DNA of 64,000 nucleotides from CAILZL01 sp035548495. GTDB taxonomy: Bacteria > Pseudomonadota > Gammaproteobacteria > Steroidobacterales > Steroidobacteraceae. Shown piece by piece: positions 57,226-64,000 of this stretch (position 1 is the stretch's first letter; every line of letters begins with the position of its first letter). Where the stretch lies: positions 24,163 to 88,162 of the forward strand of contig DASZSV010000081.1 of assembly GCA_035548495.1 (NCBI GenBank), written 5' to 3'. The notes beneath the pieces were generated by a model. The model saw nothing but the letters and a program-made list of their open reading frames with translations, made no database searches and was not told where the DNA came from. The position numbers and the translations under genes were made by a program.

Positions 57226-58602
57226 TTACCGGAAGCTTATCCAGTCCACCTCAACTGCATCAGTTCCGGGGTCATTGACAACAAGATCATGAACACCGGC
57301 CGGAATTTTCTTTGCAGTGGCGCTTAAGACCGTCCAGTCGTTTGCATTCCTGATTTTGACGCGACCGAGCAATGGACCGTCTTGCTTGTCGAGATGAATT
57401 TCGATGACTGAATGGTGCTTGATTCCATCGGCGTTTCTGGCACGCACCTCAATTGATTTTTGCGCGCCCTGTCCAAAATCAACCTCGTTGAAGCGCACCC
57501 ATGAATTTGCAGCAGTGAATGTGGTTTTCCATCCTGCATGCGGATTCGCATCATCAAGGAATGAAACCGTTGCACCTTCCGCACTTTTGGCGCTGTAGCG
57601 ATCAATCTGAATTTCGCTGTTTGCATTGACAACACCGACTCCACGCAATGTGGGAATCACTTTCTGGATGGTGCCATCTTCATTGAAGAACAGTTTGTCC
57701 GCACGGGCAGAGCGGTTTTTATCGAACGACGGTGAGAGATCCTTGTCGTGATAGAACAGATACCACTGGCCTTTGTAATCGACGATGGAGTGATGCACGG
57801 TCCAGCAACCGCTTTCTGATTCATCCAGAATCACGCCGCGTTGTGTAAATGGTCCCAGTGGTGAAGTACTGGTGGCGTATTCCAGCCGCTCGCGCTGATT
57901 CTCCACATGTGGATAGGTCAGGTAGTAAATGCCATTGCGTTCAAACGGAAAGGGTCCTTCCAGCAGTCCCCTGTTGGGCAAATTGTCGATCAGCTGCGGC
58001 TCACCATCGATCTCGGTCATGCTGGGTTTCAATTTGGCAACGTAAATCTTGCCAAGCGAGTAATACAGATAAGCCGTGCCATCCTTGTCGATCAACACGC
58101 CGGGGTCAATGCCTCGCACGCCTTCAATGGGCGTGCTCATCGGCTTGAACGGCCCATAAGGTTTGTCCGCCACTGCAACACCGATTCTGAATCCCGGTCG
58201 CTTGTTATCATTTGGGCCTTCGCTTTTGGCAATCGCGGGAAAGTAGAAATAATATTTTCCATCCTTGAATACACAATCCGGTGCCCACATGGCGTATGCA
58301 TTGGGATCGACCCAGTCGACGGCGGTCTGCTTGACGATTACACCATGATCCTGCCAGTCAGTAAGGTTTTCTGATGAGAACACATGATAGTCCTCCATCA
58401 CAAACCAGTTGGGCTTGCCCTTGTATTCCGGTGGTGCTTTGATGTCATGCGATGGATAAAGGTAAATCTTGCCTTCAAACACACGCGCCGTGGGATCAGC
58501 TGTGAATTGATCCATGATCAAGGGATTGGTGGCGAAGGCGGTTGGTATTGTCAGCAAGCCGACAACAGCAAAGAATGCAAAGTAAGGTGAAAGATGTTTC
58601 AT
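57226..58602 (-). CDS. Exported GH43 glycosidase with C-terminal CBM6
   Basis: 458 residues. Signal peptide ending TAFA-TN. A five-blade propeller (GH43, ~25-330) with the base Asp in TADPTARVF, the pKa-tuning Asp in GIDPGVLID and the acid Glu in LLEGPFPFERNG. A CBM6-like module (~345-458: SWVRFNEVDFGQGAQ, ending VDWISFR) would bind xylan or arabinan. Likely a beta-xylosidase or arabinofuranosidase; a functional companion to the arabinofuranosidase-like enzyme at 22.3 kb although unlinked. Confidence 0.9.
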   Translation of the reverse strand: MKHLSPYFAFFAVVGLLTIPTAFATNPLIMDQFTADPTARVFEGKIYLYPSHDIKAPPEYKGKPNWFVMEDYHVFSSENLTDWQDHGVIVKQTAVDWVDPNAYAMWAPDCVFKDGKYYFYFPAIAKSEGPNDNKRPGFRIGVAVADKPYGPFKPMSTPIEGVRGIDPGVLIDKDGTAYLYYSLGKIYVAKLKPSMTEIDGEPQLIDNLPNRGLLEGPFPFERNGIYYLTYPHVENQRERLEYATSTSPLGPFTQRGVILDESESGCWTVHHSIVDYKGQWYLFYHDKDLSPSFDKNRSARADKLFFNEDGTIQKVIPTLRGVGVVNANSEIQIDRYSAKSAEGATVSFLDDANPHAGWKTTFTAANSWVRFNEVDFGQGAQKSIEVRARNADGIKHHSVIEIHLDKQDGPLLGRVKIRNANDWTVLSATAKKIPAGVHDLVVNDPGTDAVEVDWISFR

Positions 58603-58693
58603 GATGTTTCTTGGCAGGGAACCAAACGATGAAATTAATTAAGTATCAAACAACTGCCACTATGTTAGGTAAACGCTGAATAAGAAGCTATGT

Positions 58694-58764
58694 GTCACTC
58701 CCGTGAAAACGGGAGTCAAGTCGAATCACTGTCTTGCTGGATGCTCGCTTTCGCGAGCATGACG
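58694..58764. repeat. Paired dispersed palindromic repeats
   Basis: GTCACTCCCGTGAAAACGGG-AGTCAAG at 58694-58719 and TGGATGCTCGCTTTCGCGAG-CATGACG at 58738-58764 are diverged, oppositely oriented members of the GTCATTCCCGC family seen at 8215-8324, here only 18 bases apart. The rest of the gap 58603-58901 holds nothing I can identify. Confidence 0.7.
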
Positions 58765-58901
58765 TAATCAGTGCTTCTCCAAGCACCGTTGGATTAGACG
58801 CGCACCGCCGCTGCGATTCAAGTTCATGTTTCCATGACCGTTGGCTCACTGCCCGTACACTGGCCATGGTGGCATACGTTGGAGTCGATGGGAACAATTC
58901 A

Positions 58902-59396
58902 TTAATCCACGACTTTGAGTGCCGAGCGAATCACTGAAAGCGTCTCGCGACGAAGTTGTAGCCCGTCGGTGATGTTGAGATGACGGGTCGCTTCGTCGTT
59001 GGTCAGATCTTTCATCGTAGCAACCAGTGAGCAACGAGCGTCCTCGCGAACGTAGGGAAGCGCTGCCTCGATTAGTGCCGCCGCTGCAAATCGCGGAACC
59101 CAATGACGATAAGCAGCGAACATTTGGCTCGCCAGATCAGGGGAGTCCGTCCACTTAGCGCCACCGAACAAACGTTGTGTGACCCATTGTCCCGCACCGA
59201 AACAGTCAAAGGATTCACAAGCCGGATATCCATGAATTCGGCGCTGCGCGTGAATTGAGCAGCGATGATGATCGTTCAAGTATGCGCAGGGTGTCTCAGC
59301 AGGCTTGTCAATGCGAAAACCCTGTATGGCCATTTGATCGGGCACAACACAGCAGAGACCGCAGCAATTGCTGCAATCGGCGCGGAAAGTGTTCAT
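58902..59396 (-). CDS. YkgJ-like cysteine-cluster protein
   Basis: 164 residues. The N-terminus DCSNCCGLCCVVPDQM, with PCAYLNDHHRCSIHAQR and YPACESFDCFG, matches the zinc/iron-chelating cysteine-cluster family (YkgJ). The C-terminal half is helical and has no cysteines except one. It may bind an Fe-S cluster or zinc; the reaction is unknown. It begins the accessory region that runs to fadE. Confidence 0.75.
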   Translation of the reverse strand: MNTFRADCSNCCGLCCVVPDQMAIQGFRIDKPAETPCAYLNDHHRCSIHAQRRIHGYPACESFDCFGAGQWVTQRLFGGAKWTDSPDLASQMFAAYRHWVPRFAAAALIEAALPYVREDARCSLVATMKDLTNDEATRHLNITDGLQLRRETLSVIRSALKVVD

Positions 59397-59776
59397 TGGG
59401 AAATCTCGTCATTGCGGAAGGACAAAATGACGAGACGTGCTATTTTGAGATAGCGCGATCTAAGAAGTAGTCATTCTAGTGGCAGGGCCTGCGATGTGTC
59501 AATTTGTGCGTACTGTTGCACCGGCCAGATATTGAAACGACAATTGACTAGGCAACATGGACGCAGACTTTTGGCGCAAATCTCAATCTGATCTTCCATA
59601 ATACATCGGGAAAAGACATGTCCGATGCGGGGATTCCGCTTGCGTACTCGGCTGATTAACGCTGTCACGTTATGCACTATCAGCGGCCGGGAGTATTTAT
59701 GTCAGCGCTGCCATCGTACCAATCCTTTGCAGATCGTGTTGCGGTGTGGCAATGAATTGGCTGCGGCAGAATCGAA
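59397..59776. other. Gene-poor stretch
   Basis: About 380 bases with no convincing gene. A very short frame at 59699-59755 (18 codons) ends just before the small gene at 59777 and may be its leader or a decayed upstream part. No repeat or RNA structure stood out. Confidence 0.4.
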
Positions 59777-59983
59777 ATGCCACAGCCCTATATTGATGTG
59801 TGCAAGGACAAGAAGGTTGAGCTGGTCTACGCTGAAGTGTTTGACCGCTGGGCGGCATATGCCGCTCAAATATCCAATCGCATTGAATTGCTGGAGTCGC
59901 TGGTGCGAAAGCTCGCCCTCACCAAACCCCATGAAGGCAAGTGGGAGCATTCGTATCGTGCATTGCAGAAGGAATCGCGTTAG
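59777..59983 (+). CDS. Small hypothetical protein, possibly a remnant
   Basis: 68 residues, mostly helical (VELVYAEVFDRWAAYAAQI, NRIELLESLVRKLAL) with the end KWEHSYRALQKESR. Composition is protein-like, but no family was recognised and no ribosome site precedes the ATG; an in-frame stop lies 21 bases upstream. Could be the tail of a broken gene. Confidence 0.4.
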   Translation: MPQPYIDVCKDKKVELVYAEVFDRWAAYAAQISNRIELLESLVRKLALTKPHEGKWEHSYRALQKESR

Positions 59984-60037
59984 ATATTGGTGAAACTTGA
60001 GTCAAACACCGTGAATTGAACGTCAGCATGCCTGGCG

Positions 60038-60163
60038 TTAACTCACACTATTCGACAACTCCTCCAATGGCATGTTCGCCGCCGTCGTATCCACAAGCGG
60101 ACTCAGTTCACGCGGGCCAAAATCATCGACATTGATCAGTTTCATTACGTTGGCATCGTATTC
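60038..60163 (-). pseudogene. Diverged copy of the fadE 3' end (copy C)
   Basis: Read on the minus strand, these 42 codons (EYDANVMKLINVDDFGPREL to LEELSNSVS, then TAA) match the last 40 residues of the FadE encoded at 61417-63945 at about 31 of 40 positions. It has no start or upstream body and lies directly after the HTH gene at 60184. The divergence suggests it comes from a related fadE of another lineage or is an old native end. Confidence 0.85.
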
Positions 60164-60183
60164 ATGAAATGGACGCAGCTCAC

Positions 60184-60465
60184 TCAAGCTGCTCTTCTGA
60201 TTTTCATTTCTACATGCAGCCCAGCAGATGTAGCCATATTCACCAACGCATCCAGCCCGAACAAAGAAATTTTGCCGCGCATCAAATCTGAAACGCGAGG
60301 CTGCGTAACGCCAAACAGCTTGGCAGCTTGTGCTTGAGTCAATCCGCGCTTCGTGATCTGCGATTTCAAAGACATCATTAACTTCGAGCGCAGCTTCATA
60401 TTCTCACTATCTTCGGGCGTGTCTTCAATGGCATCCCAGACACTCTTGAATTTAGTTTTGCTCAT
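60184..60465 (-). CDS. XRE-family HTH protein, antitoxin-like
   Basis: 93 residues. An N-terminal helical section (FKSVWDAIEDTPEDSEN) and a helix-turn-helix (KRGLTQAQAAKLFGVTQPRVSDLMRGKI) of the HigA-like XRE group often paired with Gp49/HigB toxins. Its ATG overlaps the stop of a 50-codon frame (ATGA), a usual toxin-antitoxin arrangement, but no recognisable toxin precedes it. It ends 20 bp before fadE copy C. Confidence 0.85.
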   Translation of the reverse strand: MSKTKFKSVWDAIEDTPEDSENMKLRSKLMMSLKSQITKRGLTQAQAAKLFGVTQPRVSDLMRGKISLFGLDALVNMATSAGLHVEMKIRRAA

Positions 60466-60614
60466 TTTCGCACCCCTCTATCCAACTCATCAAAGGCGAC
60501 TCCATGTCCGGCTTCAGCCAATGCCATTCTGCGTTGGCGCTCATGCGGCGCAACGACACAGTCAGTGTCCTTGCGAAGATATCCGCGTTCACCCACAAGG
60601 GATGTGTCATCCAT
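60462..60614 (-). CDS. 50-residue frame overlapping the HTH gene
   Basis: It starts with ATG immediately after the stop codon of fadE copy B and ends by ATGA overlap with the HTH gene. The product is charged (GERGYLRKDTDCVVAPHERQ, then DELDRGVRK). No toxin family was recognised. It may be a real small partner or the 3' part of a toxin cut off by the copy B insertion. No ribosome site apart from sequence inside the fadE copy. Confidence 0.4.
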   Translation of the reverse strand: MDDTSLVGERGYLRKDTDCVVAPHERQRRMALAEAGHGVAFDELDRGVRK

Positions 60615-60720
60615 TCACACGCTCCGCAACAACTCCTCCAGTGACATATTGGCAGCGGTTGCATCAACGTGCGGACCAAGTTCGCGTGGATCGAAGTCAT
60701 CAACGTTGATCAGGTTCATC
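60615..60720 (-). repeat. Near-perfect copy of the fadE 3' end (copy B)
   Basis: 106 bp identical to 61417-61522 except one silent base (60642 vs 61444). It covers the last 34 codons of fadE with the stop, beginning at GATGAACC and ending exactly at TGA. It follows the antitoxin stop codon by 3 bases. It could by itself encode a 34-residue peptide but has no upstream body. Confidence 0.95.
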
Positions 60721-60723
60721 TAC

Positions 60724-61035
60724 TTACGCCGCCATCACTTCACGCAGCACCTCTGGATGGCGCGCCACAATTTTTAGCAATGTCTCAGCAGCACCTGATG
60801 GCTGGCGACGGCCTTGTTCCCACTGCTGCAACGTCCGGGCAGAGATATTCAATGCAGTTGCAAACTGACTCTGTGACAAACCACTCTTCAGCCGGGCTTT
60901 GATGACATCGTTTGCCTCAACTTTGTATTTGGCTCCGCGACGCCCGGCTTTCACATCACGGATTGCCTGTAGCAGTTCTTCGCCAATGTTTCGTTTGGCG
61001 TCTCGCGTCAATAATTCTTTCTCACGACGTGGCAT
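60724..61035 (-). CDS. NadS/HigA-type antitoxin
   Basis: 103 residues from the ATG at 61035 inside the end of the toxin gene. Helical N-terminus (EELLQAIRDVKAGRRGAKYK), then a helix-turn-helix (KSGLSQSQFATALNISARTL) and the typical WEQGRRQPSGAAETLL and IVARHPEVL ending of NadS-like antitoxins. It should bind and block the toxin encoded just before it and repress the shared promoter through the palindrome at 61352. Confidence 0.9.
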   Translation of the reverse strand: MPRREKELLTRDAKRNIGEELLQAIRDVKAGRRGAKYKVEANDVIKARLKSGLSQSQFATALNISARTLQQWEQGRRQPSGAAETLLKIVARHPEVLREVMAA

Positions 61036-61342
61036 GACCCATTTCCTCAGCAATTCGTTTCAGTACATGCGCAGGGATGTTATCCCTCGCGCCCTTCGAA
61101 TAAATAACAAGCAGTACTACGGCGCCTCGTGTGAGACGCACGGTATAAATAACCCTTACGCCACCGCGCTTTCCAGCCCCAGTACGCGACCAACGAATCT
61201 TGCGGCATCCACCTGATCCAGGGATAACGTCGCCAGATTCAGGATTATTTGCAATGAACGATGCAAATTCTGCGCGTTCATCCTCTGACCAGTAGTCGGG
61301 CCACGTTTTGGTAAATAGTGGAGATTCAATGATGGTGAGCAT
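61022..61342 (-). CDS. RelE/HigB-family toxin
   Basis: 106 residues. RelE/HigB fold: FTKTWPDYWSEDERAEFASF, then the core GCRKIRWSRTGAGKRGGVRV and IYTVRLTRGAVVLLVIYSKG. Relatives cleave mRNA on the ribosome. It precedes and overlaps its antitoxin gene (14 bp), the reverse of most RelBE but usual for HigBA. The ATG has no ribosome site and lies only a few bases after a TATAGT-like -10, so the mRNA may be leaderless. Confidence 0.9.
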   Translation of the reverse strand: MLTIIESPLFTKTWPDYWSEDERAEFASFIANNPESGDVIPGSGGCRKIRWSRTGAGKRGGVRVIYTVRLTRGAVVLLVIYSKGARDNIPAHVLKRIAEEMGHATS

Positions 61343-61351
61343 TTTTTATAC

Positions 61352-61370
61352 TATACGCCAACGGCGTATA
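61352..61370. promoter_or_regulatory. Operator palindrome of the toxin-antitoxin promoter
   Basis: TATACGCC-AAC-GGCGTATA, a perfect 8-bp inverted repeat with 3-base spacer, directly upstream of the toxin start and overlapping its likely promoter (TATAGT follows on the minus strand). This is the form of HigA/NadS-type binding sites. Confidence 0.75.
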
Positions 61371-61416
61371 CAAGCGCAAGGATGCACTCCGGTTTCTTGA
61401 CGGCGTTTCGCAATAC

Positions 61417-63945
61417 TCACACGCTCCGCAACAACTCCTCCAGCGACATATTGGCAGCGGTTGCATCAACGTGCGGACCAAGTTCGCGTGGATCGAAGTC
61501 ATCAACGTTGATCAGGTTCATCACCTTGGCATCATACTCTCGCAAGGTTGTGGCTTCCGCTGTTGTCAACAGACCCGTTGAAACCGCCTGATCAATTTGT
61601 CCCGGCAAATCCAGTGCGGTAATGCGGCCGGTCTTCACGCCTTCAACACGAATGCGGCGTTCCAGCGGTTCGCACGTGTCAGACATGGCCAGTACTTCCT
61701 GCAGCAGTCCCAGCATGTTCTTCGGTTCGATGGTTTTATAAATGCCATCACTCAGGCGTGCGCGTGTGTCGGTGACATTCATCAGGCGTTCTGCCACTTC
61801 TGCACCCAGCTTGTCCGACGGCGCAAAGTAAGTGAGGCCGCGCGGAAAAATGAAGAAGCGCATCAAGCCTGCCATGAAACGATTGGGAAAGTTGCGCAGA
61901 AAAGCATGCAACTGTTCCTGCGCAGTGTACAGCAGGTGACGGCATGCCCATTCCACCAATGGCAAGTCAGCATCCTGTCTGCCCTGGTTTTCATAGTGTT
62001 TCAATACCGTGGATGCAAGATACATTGCGGAGAGCGCATCACCCAATCGACCGGACAGGGTTTCCTTTTTCTTCAGATAACCACCGAGACTCAACATCGC
62101 CACATCGGTTGCAAAGGCAAACGAGGCACTGAAGCGATTGACATGCTGAAAGTAACGCCGTGTTTGCGGAATGTCGGGTGTGTATGAGAAGCGTGCCAGC
62201 GTCAGCGCCATCACGAATGAGCGTACTGCGTTGCTGATGGTGAAACCGATGTGCGCGAACAAGGCGTTGTCAAATTCACGCACGGATTTTTCCTTGTCCT
62301 TCTCGCGCGCTGCGTTCATTTCTTTCAGTACAAAAGGATGACAACGAATCGCGCCCTGTCCAAAGATCATCAGCGTGCGTGTCAGAATGTTTGCGCCTTC
62401 CACCGTGATGGCAATGGGCACACTTTGATAACCGCGACCGAGATAATTTTTTGGTCCCAGGCAAATGCCCTTGCCGCCCTGTACATCCATGGCATCGTTG
62501 GCCACCTTGCGGCTGAGTTCCGTGACGTGATACTTCAATATCGTTGAAGGCACTGCGGGCCGTTCACCAGAATCAATGGCGCCCACGGTAACACTGCGCG
62601 CCGCATCCATGATGTAAGTCATGCCGGCCATGCGTGCCAGCACTTCCTGTATGCCTTCAAACTGGCCGATGGATACATTGAACTGACGGCGAATGCGCGA
62701 GTATGCACCCGATGCGTAGATCGCTGCTTTCGATGCGCCGGTGGCATTGGATGGCAATGAAATACAACGTCCCACGGATAACTGTTCCACCAGCATGCGC
62801 CAGCCTTGTCCGGCCATCTTTTGTCCGCCGATGATGCAATCCACTGGCACGAATACATCCTTGCCATGAATGGGGCCGTTCTGGAATGGTGTGTTCAATG
62901 GAAAGTGACGGCGGCCAATGCGAATGCCCGGGGTGTGGCGTGGAATCAATGCGCAGGTGATACCATATTCAGCGGGACCGCCCAGCAACTTGTCCGGGTC
63001 ATACAACTTGAACGCCAGACCGATCAATGTGGCAACCGGCGCCAGTGTGATGTAACGCTTGGAGAAGTTGAGTTTGATGCCGATGATCTCGCGGCCTTCA
63101 TACATGCCTTTGCACACAATGCCGGTATCCGGCAACGAAGCAGCATCCGATCCGGCACGCGGACCAGTGAGTGCAAAACAGGGTATTTCCTCGCCTCGTG
63201 CAAGACGCGGCAGGTAATGGTTCTTCTGTTCTTCGGTGCCGTAATGAGAAAGCAATTCACCGGGTCCGAGTGAATTGGGAACGGATACGGTTGAACTGAC
63301 CGTGGCAGAACGGCTGGCCAGTTTCACCAGCACACAGGAATGTGCATAAGCCGAGAAACCAAGGCCGCCATATTGTTTGCCAATGATCATCGCAAAGAAA
63401 CCTTTGCGCTTGATGAAGTCCCACATCTCCGGTGGCATGTCGGCGCGGCGATGTGTGATGTCCCATTCATCAATCATGCGGCACAGTTCTTCGCAAGGGC
63501 CATCCAGAAACGCCTGTTCCTCCGGCGTCAGTTGCGGTGGCATTGCCGACATCAACTTGTCCCACTGCGGCGCGCCGCTGAACAACTCACCATCCCACCA
63601 TACTGAACCGGCAGCCAGCGCTTCGGCTTCGGTGGTGGACATGCTGGGCAGCATGCGGCGATAAGTGCGCAGGAAAGGGCGGCTGATAAAACGGATGCGC
63701 AGTGAATCAATATTCAGGAACAGCAGTATTGCCCAGATAATCCACAACGGCGTCAGTACCCACCAGCCAGGTTCTTGGAACCAGTACAGCGCCAGCAACG
63801 CAACCGTGTAACTGGCAGTGGTCAACAGCAACGATGCGCGTTGATAGGTAAGCCACAGCAATCCACCCACAAATACCAGCAACCAGATTACGCCTGCCAC
63901 GATGTTGTCCTCGGTTGTCAAACGAATGATCAAACGGTTGATCAA
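61417..63945 (-). CDS. fadE: Acyl-CoA dehydrogenase
   Basis: 842 residues from a TTG at 63945, the first possible start after an upstream stop; a later GTG cannot be ruled out. The first step of fatty-acid beta-oxidation: FAD-dependent desaturation of acyl-CoA at the membrane. Two N-terminal membrane helices (~15-75), then the dehydrogenase core with PNSLGPGELLSHYGTEEQK, CFALTGPRAGSDA, RHFPLNTPFQNGP, MDVQGGKGICLGP and the FadE-specific C-terminus. It aligns with E. coli FadE (814) to the end (NVDDFDPREL). The 3' end is repeated twice downstream. The thiolase of the same pathway is at 8458. Confidence 0.95.
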   Translation of the reverse strand: MINRLIIRLTTEDNIVAGVIWLLVFVGGLLWLTYQRASLLLTTASYTVALLALYWFQEPGWWVLTPLWIIWAILLFLNIDSLRIRFISRPFLRTYRRMLPSMSTTEAEALAAGSVWWDGELFSGAPQWDKLMSAMPPQLTPEEQAFLDGPCEELCRMIDEWDITHRRADMPPEMWDFIKRKGFFAMIIGKQYGGLGFSAYAHSCVLVKLASRSATVSSTVSVPNSLGPGELLSHYGTEEQKNHYLPRLARGEEIPCFALTGPRAGSDAASLPDTGIVCKGMYEGREIIGIKLNFSKRYITLAPVATLIGLAFKLYDPDKLLGGPAEYGITCALIPRHTPGIRIGRRHFPLNTPFQNGPIHGKDVFVPVDCIIGGQKMAGQGWRMLVEQLSVGRCISLPSNATGASKAAIYASGAYSRIRRQFNVSIGQFEGIQEVLARMAGMTYIMDAARSVTVGAIDSGERPAVPSTILKYHVTELSRKVANDAMDVQGGKGICLGPKNYLGRGYQSVPIAITVEGANILTRTLMIFGQGAIRCHPFVLKEMNAAREKDKEKSVREFDNALFAHIGFTISNAVRSFVMALTLARFSYTPDIPQTRRYFQHVNRFSASFAFATDVAMLSLGGYLKKKETLSGRLGDALSAMYLASTVLKHYENQGRQDADLPLVEWACRHLLYTAQEQLHAFLRNFPNRFMAGLMRFFIFPRGLTYFAPSDKLGAEVAERLMNVTDTRARLSDGIYKTIEPKNMLGLLQEVLAMSDTCEPLERRIRVEGVKTGRITALDLPGQIDQAVSTGLLTTAEATTLREYDAKVMNLINVDDFDPRELGPHVDATAANMSLEELLRSV

Positions 63946-64000
63946 TGCATACTGTGCGATAGCTTGTAGCTAAATCGCTGTGACGGCAAGTCCAGATAAA

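Noticed and set aside
60452..60703. 83-codon minus-strand frame across fadE copy B
   Set aside because: It crosses the copy B boundary in a frame different from fadE, so its N-terminal half is out-of-frame fadE sequence; the ATGA-overlapping frame at 60462-60614 is the better candidate.
60615..60720. A 34-residue peptide encoded by fadE copy B
   Set aside because: It has an ATG only because fadE has a Met there; no ribosome site was seen and it is simply a truncated fadE end.

Overview
The window looks like chromosomal DNA of a free-living, respiring gammaproteobacterium of moderate GC content (a little above 50% by eye). The housekeeping genes are typically gammaproteobacterial in sequence and length: FadE, PlsB, class-1 GshA, Mpl, HrpB, RNase D, YgiQ, RluB, YadGH and Acs. 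No rRNA, tRNA, CRISPR array, transposase or integrase was seen. The species cannot be named from the sequence.

Layout. 0-3.1 kb: the end of an MdtB/MdtC-like RND pump, a small conserved protein, and a minus-strand cluster of three exported proteins (Spy/CpxP-like, plus two that share a C-terminal module). 3.2-9.7 kb: ygiQ (carrying an in-frame repeat insertion), an exported CxxCH protein, a candidate small RNA with a perfect terminator, a dispersed palindromic repeat pair and a thiolase. 10-21.8 kb: plus-strand metabolic and signalling genes: gshA, a membrane diguanylate cyclase with an I-site, eda-kdgK, prpD, cpdA, a compact putA and a TraB/GumN protein. 21.9-25.2 kb: a 54-residue rubredoxin, an exported arabinofuranosidase-like enzyme and a DUF805 protein. 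25.2-30.1 kb: a minus-strand run of plsB, a lipoprotein gene, an alpha/beta hydrolase and an orphan tail-sheath-like protein. 30.5-32.4 kb: a c-di-GMP-I riboswitch in front of a protein with two SPOR-like repeats. 32.5-42.8 kb: map, an outer-membrane protein, an NdvB-like GH17-GT2 glucan synthase, rluB, two decayed genes (a ypfJ-type metallopeptidase remnant and a phzF with a stop codon), hrpB and small genes. 43-58.6 kb: acs, rnd, mpl, an unusual lipoprotein pair of lower GC, a LysR-AKR-SDR locus, yadGH and a GH43-CBM6 enzyme. 58.7-64 kb: an accessory region in which two HTH/toxin-antitoxin-type units lie between three copies of the fadE 3' end, followed by fadE itself.

How it fits together. 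Fatty-acid oxidation (FadE, thiolase), acetate and propionate use (Acs, PrpD), proline oxidation (PutA), keto-deoxy-gluconate catabolism (KdgK, Eda) and two exported plant-polysaccharide hydrolases suggest a heterotroph that feeds on polymers, lipids and amino acids. A diguanylate cyclase, a c-di-GMP riboswitch and a beta-glucan synthase point to a surface or biofilm lifestyle. The most unusual feature is the fadE 3' end: its last 106 bp recur 802 bp away with one silent mismatch, and a diverged third copy follows, each after a toxin-antitoxin-like unit. This looks like stepwise insertion of cassettes at a protein-gene 3' end.
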